Shown here: positions 17,824-27,862 of the stretch, in pieces | Position numbering within the stretch: position 1 is the stretch's first letter | Layout of the letters: each line of letters opens with the position of its first letter | From: JAIBJN01 sp963699495 | GTDB lineage: Bacteria > Actinomycetota > Thermoleophilia > Gaiellales > Gaiellaceae | Assembly: GCA_963699495.1 (NCBI GenBank) | Contig: CAVOUB010000005.1 | Location: 806,001 to 870,000 of the forward strand | Reading direction: 5' to 3' | Length of the DNA stretch: 64,000 nt | Position numbers and translations under genes: made by a program | Notes under the pieces: model-generated | The model's input: the letters and a program-made list of their open reading frames with translations, nothing else | Databases searched by the model: none | Told to the model about the DNA's origin: nothing

Positions 17824-20800
17824 ATGCGCCTCGATGCAGCGGTGACGAGGGTTGCCGCCGCGAGGACGCCGGCGGCGAGGGCACCGGCGAGCACGGGCCA
17901 CGTCACCGCAGTCCGGAGCGGAAGCTCGGTCGCCCGAGCGTCGGCGGTGACCGTCACGAGGTCGACGACGAGGAAGCCGAGGAGCGCAGCCGTGGCCAGC
18001 CCGCCGACCACGCCCACGGCGACCACCACGAAGCTGCGCACGCGCACGACACGGCGCAGGAGCGCCGGGCGAGCCCCCTGGGCTTCGAGGTCGTCCAGCT
18101 CCCCGCGCTCGTCCCGTACGTCCGAGACGACGCCGAGCAGGACGCCGACCAGGGCCAGGCCGAGGGCGACGAGCGCCGCGGCGAGCAACGTCAGCAACGT
18201 CCCGCGGGCGAGCGGATCGTCGCGGAGGGAGCGCTCGAGCTCGGCGCGCGACTCGACGATCAGGACGTTGAACGGTGGGCGGGCCAGCTCGGCTGCGAGC
18301 GCCTCGCGCTGCTGCTCCGTCGCGGCTCCGAGCCAGACCTCGTTCGCCACCGCGATGCCGGGCCGTGCGGCGTTGAGGGCGGTCCCGAGCAGGGTCCGGT
18401 CGGCGACGACGAAGTCCTCCCTCGCGCCCGGGAAGCGCTCCGCGACCGCGGCCACGCGGGCGACGACCTGCTCGCCCCCGACGCGCAGCGCGAGCTCGCC
18501 GCCCGGCCCTGCGGCCGCGGCGACGCTCGGCGAGGCGATCACCGAGAGGGGCTGCTCGTCGCTCGGCTGCTTCGGGCGGAAGCGGGCCGTGGCCGATTCG
18601 GTCAGCATGCCGGTGATCGTGGTGCCGTCCGGTCTCACGTCCGCTTCGATCCCGTTGACGGCGAGCCAGTCCTCGTAACCCCCGAGCTCGACGGCGCCCT
18701 CGGGCGTGTGCGCCTGGAGCGCGCCGAGGTGGAGCTCGAGCTCGAGCGGCCGGCCTTCGCCGGCGCGCTCCTGGACCTTGACCGGCGGGGAGATCGTGAT
18801 TGCGACGACGCGGCCGCCCCGCGCCTCGGCCGGCACCGGCGCGCGAAGGACGTGCCCTGCCTGCGTCGGCTTGCCCAGCTCCAGCTGGGAGTAGCCCCCG
18901 CCGGGCGTCTCCACGCTCGCCGTCAGGACGACCGGCGGTCCCTGGGCCGCAAGCTCGAGCGCCGTCGCGTCCTCGGGGAGAACGGGCCCGCGCGCCGCTG
19001 CGTCGCCCGTGGGCTCGAGGCGCGCTGCCAGCGTCTCCGGAGGCAGGGCGGAGAAGTCGTCACGCCACCCGTTCAGCGCCGGGATCGCGTCGGTGTCCAG
19101 GCCGAGCACGGAGATGCCGGTGCGTCCGCCGGTGCGGCTGACGTTCCCGGAGAGCCGCAGGACGGGCTCCACGCGAACGGAGTCGCCGAGCGCGGCCAGC
19201 CGCTCGGGCGGGGCGGCCTCTCCGACCCTGATCAGCCTCGTCAGGTCCTCCGTCAGCGTGAAGTCGAGCGGGACGGCGAACGCGGCCTGTTCCACCTGGC
19301 CGCGCGCAAGCGTCGTCCGGTAGCTCTCTGCGAAGACGGCGAGGCCGACGCTGACGAGCAGGAACGCGGCGGCGACCGCCGCGTGTCCGGGGTGGCGCGC
19401 CAGCGAGAGCGAGGCCAGGCGCAGAGAGACGGAGCGCCCTCTGGACGCGCGCTCCAGGAGCAGGAGGGCGGGCCGTAGGAGCCTGGCGCAGGCGACGGCG
19501 GCGACGAACGTGACCAGGCCGGGGAGGAGGACGAGGGCCACCGAGGCGCCCGACTCGGCGGCCAGTGTCTCCTGGTCGAGGTTGCCGCGCAGGAGCGTCA
19601 GGATGACGATGGCAAGCGCGCCGAGCGCGGCCGCGTCGAGCGCCGAGAAGGAGCGCCTGCCCAGGGCCAGCGGCTTGGCCCGCAGTGCTGCGAGGAGTAC
19701 GAGCGCCAGCGCAGCCGCGACGGCCAGCGCGGCGAGGATGCCGGTGCGAGAGAGAGTCGAGTGGGCGAGCACCTCGCTGACCGGAGCGCCGGCGCGCGAG
19801 GCGACGACGGCACCTGCCAGCGTCCCGAGGGCCCAGCCCGCCGCCGTGCCGGCTACGGCGATGACGGCGGCTTCCATCCCGGTGAAGAGCGAGAGCTGCC
19901 AGCGCCGGGCTCCGAACCACGTCAGCCGCCGCCGGGAGCTTTCGGAGTCGCGGCGCATGCTCACTGCGGCCAGGACGGCAAAGGCGAAGAGGAGCGCGGC
20001 CGACTCGCCGCCGACGAGGAGGAGTCGTCGTCCCGCGACGTTGCTCGCCTCTGCCGCGGTGCGAAGCTCCTCGACGGGAGCGGTCAGGTCGAAGGCGCTC
20101 GAGGCCGTCTGCAGCGAGGAGCGCGACCGGGCGGCGTCCGCGGCCAGCTCGTCGATCTCCCACGCGCGCACCGTTCCCTTCCGGAGCGGCGCGACCCAGG
20201 AGTAGCTGCGGTAGACGTTGTCGAGCTGGGGTGACGCCGCGAGGCCGTCGACCCCCTCTGCGAGGATCAGCGGAGCCGGCGGCGGCCGGTGGTAGCCGAC
20301 CGCCTCACGGTAGCTCGGGCTGAGGGCCGCCCTGCTTCGCTCGTTCTCGGTCGGCGCGATGAAGTCGCCGAAGAGGACCGGCGACTTGACGACCGCGGTG
20401 CCGACTTCGACCAGTCGCAGCCCTGGAGCGTTCGGGATCGACCCTTCACCGCGCAGCCGGACGACCTCGCAGCGCTCGGGCTCGCAGGTGCGCGGGAGCC
20501 GGCCCGAGCGGAGCGTGACCCAGTCCGCCAGGCCGTCCACGGCGCCGAGGCCCACGAACGTCCCGGCGATCGTGCTCTCCCGGAAGAGGACGAAGGAGAC
20601 GGGCGCGGCAGGGACGATGCCCGCCAGCGTTGCCCGCGCCTGCCGGTCGAGCGCGGCGTGATCCTCCTCCAGGGCGGGGATGCCGAACCAGGCTGCGCGC
20701 ACGGACCGCTGGGCGGCGGGAACGTCTTCGACTGCCCGGCCGACGCTCTCGTCGCGGGCGACCACCGTCCCTGCGAGCACCGTCGCGAGCATCGCCGCTC

Positions 20801-20903
20801 CGGCCGCAACTCCGGCCGCGGCGAGAACGGCGGTCGGGGCGCGCCGCGCGAGCCTCGCGGCGGCGAGTCGGAGCGGGTAGCCGAGCCTGCGGAGCGTGCG
20901 CAC
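17820..20903 (-). CDS. large FtsX/MacB-family ABC permease
   Basis: A 1027-aa permease. An N-terminal span at ~15-45 precedes a large extracytoplasmic domain. Clusters of spans lie around residues 290-430 and 450-530, a second large outside domain at ~530-880, and three spans at the end (LLTLLAAALVALGLALVGVL, FVVVAVGVVGGLATAALLGF, VLAGALAAGVLAAATLVTAA). This is a duplicated FtsX layout matching the double NBD of its partner ATPase. Conserved features are general only. The GTG start at 20903 has AGGAG unusually close (two bases). It diverges from the LysR gene at 20974. Confidence 0.85.
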
Positions 20904-20961
20904 GACTCCTACGCTGCCAGGCTCGCGCGCTGCCGACCACTCGCGTTCCTTCGTGTTTGGT

Positions 20962-20974
20962 TAAGCTTTGCTTA
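20962..20974 (+). promoter_or_regulatory. LysR-type operator overlapping the start codon
   Basis: TAAGC-TTT-GCTTA is a perfect 13-bp palindrome with the T-N11-A form of LysR boxes. It ends on the A of the ATG at 20974 and lies between the divergent permease and LysR genes, which suggests autoregulation. There is no room for a Shine-Dalgarno, so the LysR message may be leaderless. Confidence 0.45.
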
Positions 20975-21903
20975 TGCTCGACGTCCGGCGCCTGCGCGTG
21001 CTCAGGGAGGTCGCCCTGCGCGGCTCCATCGCCGCCGCCGCCGAGTCGCTCCGTTTCACGCCGTCCGCCGTCTCCCAGCAGCTGGCGAAGCTCGAGGTCG
21101 AGGCCGGCGTGCCGCTCCTCGAGCGCGGCCCGAAGAGCGTCCGGCTGACGCCCGCGGGCTGGCGGCTCGTCGAGCACGCGGAAACGATCCTGGAGCAGCT
21201 CGCCGAGGCGGAGGCGGAGCTGCGTGAGCTGGACGGCTCGCCGCCGATGCTTCGCGTCGGCTGTAACACGACGGTCGCCGTGAGCATCCTCCCGGAGGCG
21301 CTCCGGCGGTTCTCCGCGAACCGGCCCGAGATGGACGTCATGGTCACCGAGGCCGACCCGCTCGTCTCCCTCGCCCGGCTCCGCGTCCGCGAGCTCGACC
21401 TCGCGGTCGTCTTCGAGTACGACCACGTGCCGCTTCCCTCCGACGCGCGCGTCGAGCTCGAGCTCTTGCTCGAGGAGCCGATGCGGATCGTCTTGCCGGT
21501 GGGCCATCCCGTCGCCAGGCAGCGCGCCGTCCGCTTGCTCGACCTGGCGGACGAGACGTGGATCAGGAGCACGACCCGCTCCTCCTGCAACCCCTTCACG
21601 GAGCGCGCCTGTCGAGCCGCCGGCTTCGAGCCCCGCATCCGCTTCGAGTTCGACGACTACGCGGCGATGCAGAACATGGTCGCCTCGGGCGCCGGTGTGG
21701 CATTTGCCCCGGACCTCGGCCTCTCGAGGCTCAACCCGGGGGTCGCGGTGCGCCCGATCGCCTTCGGGCCGAAGCGCCGAGTCCACGCCGCCTACCGAGC
21801 GGGCGAGGGCGGCGGGCACGGAATCCCGGAGATGCTGGACGCGCTCCGCGGCACGATTCTCGCGCGAGAGCCGCTGTTCCCGGCCCGAGCCGGCGCCTCC
21901 TAG
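20974..21903 (+). CDS. LysR-family transcriptional regulator
   Basis: A 309-aa protein. The N-terminal winged HTH reads MLDVRRLRVLREVALRGSIA, AESLRFTPSAVSQQLAKLE and VPLLERGPKSVRLTPAG. The effector-binding domain follows (LRVGCNTTVAVSILPEALRR, VVFEYDHVPLPSD). ATG 20974 gives the canonical N-terminus, while TTG 20968 would add two residues. It is divergent from the FtsX-type ABC operon, which is its most likely target besides itself. The ligand is unknown. Confidence 0.93.
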   Translation: MLDVRRLRVLREVALRGSIAAAAESLRFTPSAVSQQLAKLEVEAGVPLLERGPKSVRLTPAGWRLVEHAETILEQLAEAEAELRELDGSPPMLRVGCNTTVAVSILPEALRRFSANRPEMDVMVTEADPLVSLARLRVRELDLAVVFEYDHVPLPSDARVELELLLEEPMRIVLPVGHPVARQRAVRLLDLADETWIRSTTRSSCNPFTERACRAAGFEPRIRFEFDDYAAMQNMVASGAGVAFAPDLGLSRLNPGVAVRPIAFGPKRRVHAAYRAGEGGGHGIPEMLDALRGTILAREPLFPARAGAS

Positions 21904-21963
21904 CCCGGAGTCCGGCGACGGTTGGCGCTCCAGGCTCCGAGGAACGCCCGTAACCTGAGGACG

Positions 21964-23166
21964 ATGCGTCTGGGGAGGCTCGTCGTCGGAGTCGTCGTTC
22001 TCCTCCTGGCCCTCGGCTGCAACGGGAGCTCGGACGAGACGGCGGGCGCACCCTCGCCGTCCGAGACCGGTTCGACGGAGATTCCGACGGCGAGCGGCGA
22101 GACCGAGACCCAACCTCTGCCCACTCCCACGGATCCGGGCAAGCCCGGGCCGGGTGGGCCGCTGGGGCTGAAGATAGTCGCCTCCGGCCTCGACTCGCCG
22201 GTCTTCGCCACGGCGGCTCCGGGTGAGCCGGACCGGCTGTACGTCGTCGAGCAGCCCGGGCGGATCCGCGTGCTCGAGAAGGGGAAGCTCCTCGACGAGC
22301 CGTTCCTCGACCTGACCTCGGAGGTCTCGAGCGGGGGTGAGCGCGGGCTTCTCTCGATGGCGTTCCATCCGGACTACGCGTCCAACGGGCTCTTCTACGT
22401 CGACTACACGGATCTCGAGGGAGACACCCGCGTTGCCGAGTACCGCGTCTCGTCCGCCGGCGCCGAGCCGACCCGCGTCCGGGAGCTGCTCTACGTCATG
22501 CAGCCCTACGCGAACCACAACGGCGGCCAGCTCGCCTTCGGCCCGGACGGGCTCCTCTACGTCGGCATGGGCGACGGCGGCTCGGCCGGTGATCCCGAGA
22601 ATCGCGCGCAGGACCTGTCCAGCCGCCTCGGCAAGCTGCTCCGGCTCGACGTCGACGGGCCCAGCACCGAGTGGGAGATGGTCGCCTACGGCCTGCGCAA
22701 CCCGTGGCGCTTCTCGTTCGACCGCCTGACGGGCGACCTCTGGATCGGCGACGTCGGCCAGGACTCGGTTGAGGAGGTCGACCGCATCGGCGTCCGGGAC
22801 CTCGACAAGCTCCACAACTTCGGCTGGGACGTCTTCGAGGGGTCGGAGACGTACGAGGACAAGGTGCCCGCCCCGGGTGGCGAGCTCGTCGGCCCGATCA
22901 CGGAGTACTCCCACGACCTCGGCTGCTCGGTGACAGGCGGCTACGTCTACCGGGGGAAGGACCTGCCCCAGGCCTGGGGCCGCTACTTCCACGGCGACTA
23001 CTGCTCGGGCCGGATCTGGAGCGTGGCGCGCTGGGACCGGCAGTACAGCCGTCGCGGGCATCCATTCCGGGTGCCGGGCTTGACTTCCTTCGGCGAAGAC
23101 CTGAACGGGGAGCTCTACCTTCTCTCGAGCGACGGGACGATCCGCCGGCTCGTGTCCCGCCCCTGA
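21964..23166 (+). CDS. PQQ-type sugar dehydrogenase family lipoprotein
   Basis: A 400-aa protein with a lipoprotein signal (VVLLLALGCNGSS, Cys about residue 19), then a Pro/Thr/Glu-rich linker, then a six-blade beta-propeller of the soluble glucose dehydrogenase/Asd (GSDH) family. Landmarks are LYVVEQPGRIRVL, GGERGLLSMAFHPDYA, NHNGGQLAFGPDGLLYVGMG, YGLRNPWRFSFD, LWIGDVGQDSVEEVD and YRGKDLPQAWGRYFHGDYCS. Members oxidise aldoses using PQQ and Ca2+, but many lack a known substrate. No PQQ synthesis genes are visible. It sits at the outer face of the membrane. Confidence 0.88.
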   Translation: MRLGRLVVGVVVLLLALGCNGSSDETAGAPSPSETGSTEIPTASGETETQPLPTPTDPGKPGPGGPLGLKIVASGLDSPVFATAAPGEPDRLYVVEQPGRIRVLEKGKLLDEPFLDLTSEVSSGGERGLLSMAFHPDYASNGLFYVDYTDLEGDTRVAEYRVSSAGAEPTRVRELLYVMQPYANHNGGQLAFGPDGLLYVGMGDGGSAGDPENRAQDLSSRLGKLLRLDVDGPSTEWEMVAYGLRNPWRFSFDRLTGDLWIGDVGQDSVEEVDRIGVRDLDKLHNFGWDVFEGSETYEDKVPAPGGELVGPITEYSHDLGCSVTGGYVYRGKDLPQAWGRYFHGDYCSGRIWSVARWDRQYSRRGHPFRVPGLTSFGEDLNGELYLLSSDGTIRRLVSRP

Positions 23167-23209
23167 TTCGGCGGAACCCGCGCCGCCTCACCGGTGTACA
23201 ACGGGTGCA

Positions 23210-23767
23210 GTGGGGGACCGGCCACTGGCAGACGACCAACTCGTTGCCCGAGCGAAGCAGGGCGACACCCGTGCCTACGGCACCCTCGTGGAGGAGCATC
23301 AGACGATCGCGTTTCGCACCGCGTACCTGCTGACGGGCTCGGCCGCCGACGCCGAGGACGCCGTGCAGGAGGCCTTCGTGAAGGCCCACCGCGCGCTCGC
23401 CCGCTTCCGGCAGGGCGCCGCCTTCCGCCCCTGGCTCCTCTCGATCGTGGCGAACGAGGCGCGAAACCGCCGCAGGTCGGCCGGCAGGCGCGAACGGCTC
23501 GCGCTGCGTGTGGCCGAGGATCCGCTCTCGGGGGGCGCGGTCCCGTCCCCCGAGGCGGCCCTCCTGGACGCGGAGCAGCGGGAGGAGCTGCTGGCCGCCG
23601 TGAACGAGCTCAAGGATGACGACCGGCTCGCGCTCGGCTGCCGCTACTTCCTCGGGCTCTCGGAGGAGGAGACCGCAGCCGCCCTTGGCTGGCGGCGGGG
23701 GACGGTGAAGTCGCGGACGTCACGAGCGCTCGCGCGGCTCCGCGAGCAGCTGGGGGTGACGGGATGA
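23210..23767 (+). CDS. ECF-type RNA polymerase sigma factor
   Basis: A 185-aa protein. Region 2 is LVEEHQTIAFRTAYLLTGSA, AEDAVQEAFVKAHRALARF, PWLLSIVANEARNRRR. Region 4 is DRLALGCRYFLGLSEEETAA, ALGWRRGTVKSRTSRALARL. The GTG start follows directly on GTGCA. Its TGA overlaps the ATG of the following membrane protein (ATGA), the typical layout of a sigma/anti-sigma pair. The regulon is not evident. Confidence 0.93.
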   Translation: MGDRPLADDQLVARAKQGDTRAYGTLVEEHQTIAFRTAYLLTGSAADAEDAVQEAFVKAHRALARFRQGAAFRPWLLSIVANEARNRRRSAGRRERLALRVAEDPLSGGAVPSPEAALLDAEQREELLAAVNELKDDDRLALGCRYFLGLSEEETAAALGWRRGTVKSRTSRALARLREQLGVTG

Positions 23768-24531
23768 CCGAGCTCGAGCATGCCCTCATCCGCCTCGGCG
23801 ACCAGCTCGCGTTCCCGGAGACGCCTGAAATCCTGGAGCGCGTCCTCGGCCGGGTCGCAGCCGAGCCGGCTCCACGGCGCCGGGGCCTCGACCGCCGTGT
23901 CGTCGTGCTCGCATTCGCGCTGCTCGCGGTGGCGATCGCCGCCGCGCTGGCCGTTCCCCAGGCGCGCTCGGCCATCCTCGAGCTCTTCGGCCTCCGCGGC
24001 GCCACCGTCCAGCGTGTCGAGACGCTGCCCACCGTCCCGGGCCCGAGCGCGCAGATCCTCGATCTGGGGCGGCCGGTGCCGCTGGAGAACGGGCGCCCGG
24101 GGGTGAAGATCCCCGAGGTGCTCGTCCCCGACGCGCTCGGCGCGCCGGACGCCGCCTACGTGTCCTCGGAGAGCTACGGGTTGCGGCTGACGCTGGTCTA
24201 CGAGCCGGGCGACGGCGTCCCCGAGTCGCCGTACACCGGCGTCGGGATCCTGGTCAGCGAGTTCGTCGGCGAGGCCGATCCGGGCTTCGTCGACAAGCTG
24301 GTGGACGGCGGCACGAGCGTGCAGCGTCTCCAGGTTGGCCAGTACCCGGCGCTCTGGCTGGAGGGCGGGCCGCACGTCGTGCTCTTCAAGGGGGACGGCG
24401 GCGTGGTCTTCGAGGATCGCGGCCGGCTCGCCGGGAACACGCTGCTCGTCGAGCGCAACGACATCCTCGTCCGGATCGAGGGCGCGCTGGACCGCGAGCA
24501 GGCGGTCGAGATCGCCGAGTCGCTGAACTAG
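23764..24531 (+). CDS. membrane-anchored anti-sigma-like protein
   Basis: A 255-aa protein with a ~45-residue cytoplasmic N-terminus, one span (VVVLAFALLAVAIAAALAVP), then an extracytoplasmic domain of mixed beta-strands (LRLTLVYEPGDGVPESPYTG, YPALWLEGGPHVVLFKGDGG). I see no ZAS zinc motif, so the anti-sigma role is inferred from translational coupling to the ECF gene and from topology. The outside domain, with repeated DUF4367-like strands, could be the sensor. Confidence 0.7.
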   Translation: MTELEHALIRLGDQLAFPETPEILERVLGRVAAEPAPRRRGLDRRVVVLAFALLAVAIAAALAVPQARSAILELFGLRGATVQRVETLPTVPGPSAQILDLGRPVPLENGRPGVKIPEVLVPDALGAPDAAYVSSESYGLRLTLVYEPGDGVPESPYTGVGILVSEFVGEADPGFVDKLVDGGTSVQRLQVGQYPALWLEGGPHVVLFKGDGGVVFEDRGRLAGNTLLVERNDILVRIEGALDREQAVEIAESLN

Positions 24532-24598
24532 CAGGGCTTGACGAAACGCAGCTGTGCCGCCGGGCCGCGCTGCTCGCCCCGATGCGGCGTCCTCAGTC

Positions 24599-24625
24599 GC
24601 GCTCGTAGCCTCCGGCTACGAGCGC
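24599..24625. terminator. 12-bp hairpin between convergent genes
   Basis: GCGCTCGTAGCC - TCC - GGCTACGAGCGC is a perfect 12-bp stem. It lies midway in the 160-bp gap between the anti-sigma-like gene (ends 24531) and the minus-strand LysR gene (ends 24692). It is likely a bidirectional terminator. It has no T-run and could also belong to a repeat family. Confidence 0.6.
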
Positions 24626-24691
24626 TCCCTGCGTCCTTGTCTCGGAACGACCATCACGTCCCGACGGCGAGCGGCATTCCGCCAAACCCTC

Positions 24692-25648
24692 CTAGGCGGC
24701 TACTGCGGAGCCGGACTGATCCGCCTCGACGCGGGCGCACACGTCGCCGGCAAGCTCGACGAAGGCGCGGGCTGCAGGCGAGCGATAGCGGTCGCGGTGC
24801 CAGGCGATCCCGATCCGGCGGGGCGGCACGCTGGCGAGGCCGAGGACGGCGGTCCCCTCGTGGGTCGGGTCGACGGTCAGGAGCGGCACGAGCGCGACGC
24901 CGACGCCGGCGGCGACGAGCTCCTGGATGGTTCCGTTGTCGTCGGAGCGGAAGACGATGCGCGGCTCGAGGCCGGCGTCGCGGAAGCGGTTCTCGATCTG
25001 GTGGACGCTCCGGCACTGACGGTTGCCGATCAGCGGCATGGCGGCGACTTCTCGAAGCGACGGCGGCTTAGGCCGACGCGCAAGCGGCGAGTCCGCGGGG
25101 AGGACGACAACGTACGGGTCGCGCATCAGCTCGACGGTCTCGAACGGCCCCTCCCCGACCGGGAGCATCACGAAGGTGAACTCGAGCACTCCGCGCTCGA
25201 CCAGCTCGAGCAGCCCGCCGTCGTCGGCGGATTCCGTCAGCTGCACCGAGACGTCCGGCCACGCATCCGTGAACTCGCGCAGCAGGCGTGGTAGCACCCG
25301 GGCGCCGACGCTCTGATAGGTGCCGACGCGCAGCGTGCCCGCCGAGCCCTCTGCGAAAGCGGCCATATCCGCCTGGGCCGCCTGCAGGCGCGCGACGATG
25401 CCCGCGGCATGGCGCAGGAGCAGCTCTCCGGCCTCCGTGAGCGAGACGCGGCGCGGCCCGCCGGGTCGTTCCACGAGCTGCTGGCCCACGATCCGCTCGA
25501 GCACCTGGATCTGCTGGCTGACCGCCGATTGGGTGTAGCCGAGCTGCTCCGCGGCGCGCCCGAACGAGCCCTCCTCGGCGACCGCCTGGAGAGCGGCGAG
25601 ATGCCGCAACTCGACTCCTAGCCATCCATCAGAGCGCATGATCGACAT
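24692..25648 (-). CDS. LysR-family transcriptional regulator
   Basis: A 318-aa protein. The HTH reads LGVELRHLAALQAVAEEGSF, AAEQLGYTQSAVSQQIQVLE and LVERPGGPRRVSLTEAG. The ligand domain begins LRVGTYQSVGARVLPRLLRE and has LIGNRQCRSVHQIENRF. ATG 25648 and ATG 25639 are both possible and neither has a clear ribosome site. It is divergent from the 37-aa membrane peptide gene and the SDR at 25899, which may be targets. Effector unknown. Confidence 0.92.
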   Translation of the reverse strand: MSIMRSDGWLGVELRHLAALQAVAEEGSFGRAAEQLGYTQSAVSQQIQVLERIVGQQLVERPGGPRRVSLTEAGELLLRHAAGIVARLQAAQADMAAFAEGSAGTLRVGTYQSVGARVLPRLLREFTDAWPDVSVQLTESADDGGLLELVERGVLEFTFVMLPVGEGPFETVELMRDPYVVVLPADSPLARRPKPPSLREVAAMPLIGNRQCRSVHQIENRFRDAGLEPRIVFRSDDNGTIQELVAAGVGVALVPLLTVDPTHEGTAVLGLASVPPRRIGIAWHRDRYRSPAARAFVELAGDVCARVEADQSGSAVAA

Positions 25649-25698
25649 GAATGATAACTCGATTTGTGCTAATCGAAAAGCAGGTCGATGCTGAGGGT

Positions 25699-25812
25699 AT
25701 GGAAATCGTACTCGTCATCTTCTTCCTGCTGGTCGGACCGCTGGCTCTCCGGTTCGGAGCGGACTCGCGTCTGGACGAGCGGCAGCGCCTGCCCGAGTGG
25801 CGGCGGCCGTAG
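25699..25812 (+). CDS. 37-aa single-span membrane peptide
   Basis: An ATG with GAGGG just upstream opens a 37-codon frame. One N-terminal span (MEIVLVIFFLLVGPLALRFG) precedes a charged tail (ADSRLDERQRLPEW, RRP). The sharp division into a hydrophobic half and a charged half, and the separate position between a LysR gene and an SDR, argue for a real small protein. Function unknown. Confidence 0.5.
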   Translation: MEIVLVIFFLLVGPLALRFGADSRLDERQRLPEWRRP

Positions 25813-25898
25813 TCTCCCTGCGGCGCTCTGAGCATCGTCCCTAGCCTTCTGCCCGGTCGAGAATCCCCGGGCCACGTGAAAGCATTGTGTCCACGGCG

Positions 25899-26678
25899 AT
25901 GGACACAGGGCTCTCCGGCAAGCGCGTGCTCGTGACGGGCGCCTCAGGCGGCATCGGCGCGGCCTGCGCACGCGCCTTTGCGGCCGAAGGCTGCCGGGTC
26001 GTCCTCCACTACCACAGCGGTCGCGAGCGCGCGGAGGCCGTCGCGGCCGAATGCGGGGAGGGGGCCGTGGTCGCGCAGGCCGACCTCCGCCGCGAGGAGG
26101 ACGCGGCGCGGCTCTTCGACGAGGCGCGCTCGGCTTTCGGCGGGCTGGACGTGTGCGTGGCGGTCGCCGGCGTCTGGCCGGAAGAGGACGTCCCGCTATG
26201 GCGACTGTCCCTCGACCGCTGGCAGGAGACGCTCGCCGCCAACCTCACGGCGACCTTCCTGACCGCGCGTGAGTTTCTCCGGGAGGTGGAGAGCACCGGT
26301 CGCGGCAGCCTCGTGCTGGTCGGCTCGACGGCCGGCCTCTACGGTGAGGCCGGGCACGCGGACTACGCCTCCGCCAAGTCCGCAATCGTCCGCGGGCTCC
26401 TCCTCAGCCTCAAGAACGAGATCGTGCGGATCGCGCCGCTCGGACGGGTCAACGCGGTCTGCCCCGGGTGGACGGTCTCGCCGATGACGCGCGCCGCCCT
26501 CGACGAGCCCGGTCTCGTCGACCGCGTCACGCGGACGATGCCGCTGCGCAAGGTCGCGGAGCCGGAGGACGTCGCGAGCCAGATCGTCGTCCTCGCCTCC
26601 GACGAGCTCTCAGGCCACGTCACGGGCCAGGTGGTCGTGGTCGCCGGCGGCATGGAAGGCCGCCTCCTCCACGACTAG
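25899..26678 (+). CDS. short-chain dehydrogenase/reductase (FabG-like)
   Basis: A 259-aa classical SDR: the TGASGGIG cofactor motif, ADLRREED, AVAGVWP in place of the NNAG motif, then catalytic Ser in LVGSTAG and YASAKSA (Tyr-x3-Lys), then NAVCPGWTVSPMTR and VTGQVVVVAGG at the end. The change of NNAG to VAVAGV is mild. It is probably NADPH-linked. The substrate is unknown. ATG 25899 is preferred over GTG 25887, which adds four residues. Its stop overlaps that of the convergent antiporter gene by four bases. Confidence 0.9.
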   Translation: MDTGLSGKRVLVTGASGGIGAACARAFAAEGCRVVLHYHSGRERAEAVAAECGEGAVVAQADLRREEDAARLFDEARSAFGGLDVCVAVAGVWPEEDVPLWRLSLDRWQETLAANLTATFLTAREFLREVESTGRGSLVLVGSTAGLYGEAGHADYASAKSAIVRGLLLSLKNEIVRIAPLGRVNAVCPGWTVSPMTRAALDEPGLVDRVTRTMPLRKVAEPEDVASQIVVLASDELSGHVTGQVVVVAGGMEGRLLHD

Positions 26679-27862
26679 GCCCCCAAGCGCCGCTCGATCC
26701 AGCGCGCGCCCAGGGTGTCGGTGAGGCCGTGCGCAATGATCGACGCCAGGATCACGAGGGCGGCGATGTCGAAGATCAGGGTCCGGTCGGATGCTGTCGA
26801 CGCGAGCACGAACAGGGCGAACAGCATCGAGGCGATCGCCTTCGGCCCGAACCAGGCGATGAACAGCTTGTACGGCATGGGCATGTCCACGCCGAGGAAC
26901 GAGAGCAGGACGGCGGCCGGCCTGGCGACGAGCAGCGCGAAGGGGATGAAGACGAGGATGGGCCACAGGGAACGGTCCCAGCCCGTGGCGACGACGAGCG
27001 AGCCGAAGACGAAGAACGTCGCGATCTGGAAGACGGCGCTGACGCTCTCGTTGAACTCCTGGAACGTCTCGGGGATGTCGTGGCGGGTGGCGGCGAGCCC
27101 GATCCCGGCGACGAACGCGGCGATGAGACCGTTGCCGTAGGTGACGTCCGCGAGCCCGAAGGCGGCAAGGCCCACCCCGAGCGCGTAGACGCCCTCGTAC
27201 TTCAGCGCCATGCCTCCCCCCGGGAACCGGGAGAGCAGGCTTCCGGCCACGACCGCGAGGGCGACCCCGATGAGGGCGCCGACGACCGCTTCGCCGGCCA
27301 GCTCCGCCGCCTCGCGGGCCGCGTCTCCCCCCGGCGTGGCCAGTACGAGGAAGAAGAGGACGAACGGGAGCGCGAGCCCGTCGTTCAGGCCCGACTCGAG
27401 GTTCAACGTGTGCCGGACGATGCGCGGTACCCGCTCCGACGTCACCACCGCCGAGGTGACCACCGGGTCCGTCGGCGAGAGGACGGCGCCGAGGAGGAAC
27501 GCCTCGGCCCACGTGAGCTCGGGGAAGAGCGCCTTCCCCGCCAGCGCGAGCAGGACGAGCGTGAGCGGCAGGGCCAGGACGAGCGCGCGGGCAACCGGGC
27601 CCCAGTGCTCACGCAGGAGCTCGGACTCGACGAACAGGCCGTCGGAGAAGAGCGTGAGGATGAGCGCGAGCTCGACGAGGAGGAGGATGACCTCGGAGCC
27701 CGGGTCCACCTCGACGACGTCGAGGAGCGCGAGCCCCACCCCGGTGCCCACGGAAAGCACGGAGATGGAGAGCACGGTTCCGTGCAGCCAGCCGGAGAGC
27801 GCGGCCGCCACCACGAGCAGCATCCCGAGGATGAGGAGTGCCTCCGCGAAGTCCAGGTCCAC
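26675..27862 (-). CDS. CPA1/NhaP-type Na+(K+)/H+ antiporter
   Basis: A 395-aa protein with about twelve spans. The conserved core is intact: FLLGAVLSPTDPVVTSAVV (the TDP motif), then LNLESGLNDGLALPFVLFF (ESxxND, with the ion-binding Asp). A later span carries WFGPKAIASMLFAL. It exchanges cytoplasmic Na+ or K+ for protons and contributes to pH and salt homeostasis. It has no C-terminal TrkA or CBS domain. It is divergent from the cytochrome oxidase operon. Confidence 0.93.
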   Translation of the reverse strand: MDLDFAEALLILGMLLVVAAALSGWLHGTVLSISVLSVGTGVGLALLDVVEVDPGSEVILLLVELALILTLFSDGLFVESELLREHWGPVARALVLALPLTLVLLALAGKALFPELTWAEAFLLGAVLSPTDPVVTSAVVTSERVPRIVRHTLNLESGLNDGLALPFVLFFLVLATPGGDAAREAAELAGEAVVGALIGVALAVVAGSLLSRFPGGGMALKYEGVYALGVGLAAFGLADVTYGNGLIAAFVAGIGLAATRHDIPETFQEFNESVSAVFQIATFFVFGSLVVATGWDRSLWPILVFIPFALLVARPAAVLLSFLGVDMPMPYKLFIAWFGPKAIASMLFALFVLASTASDRTLIFDIAALVILASIIAHGLTDTLGARWIERRLGA

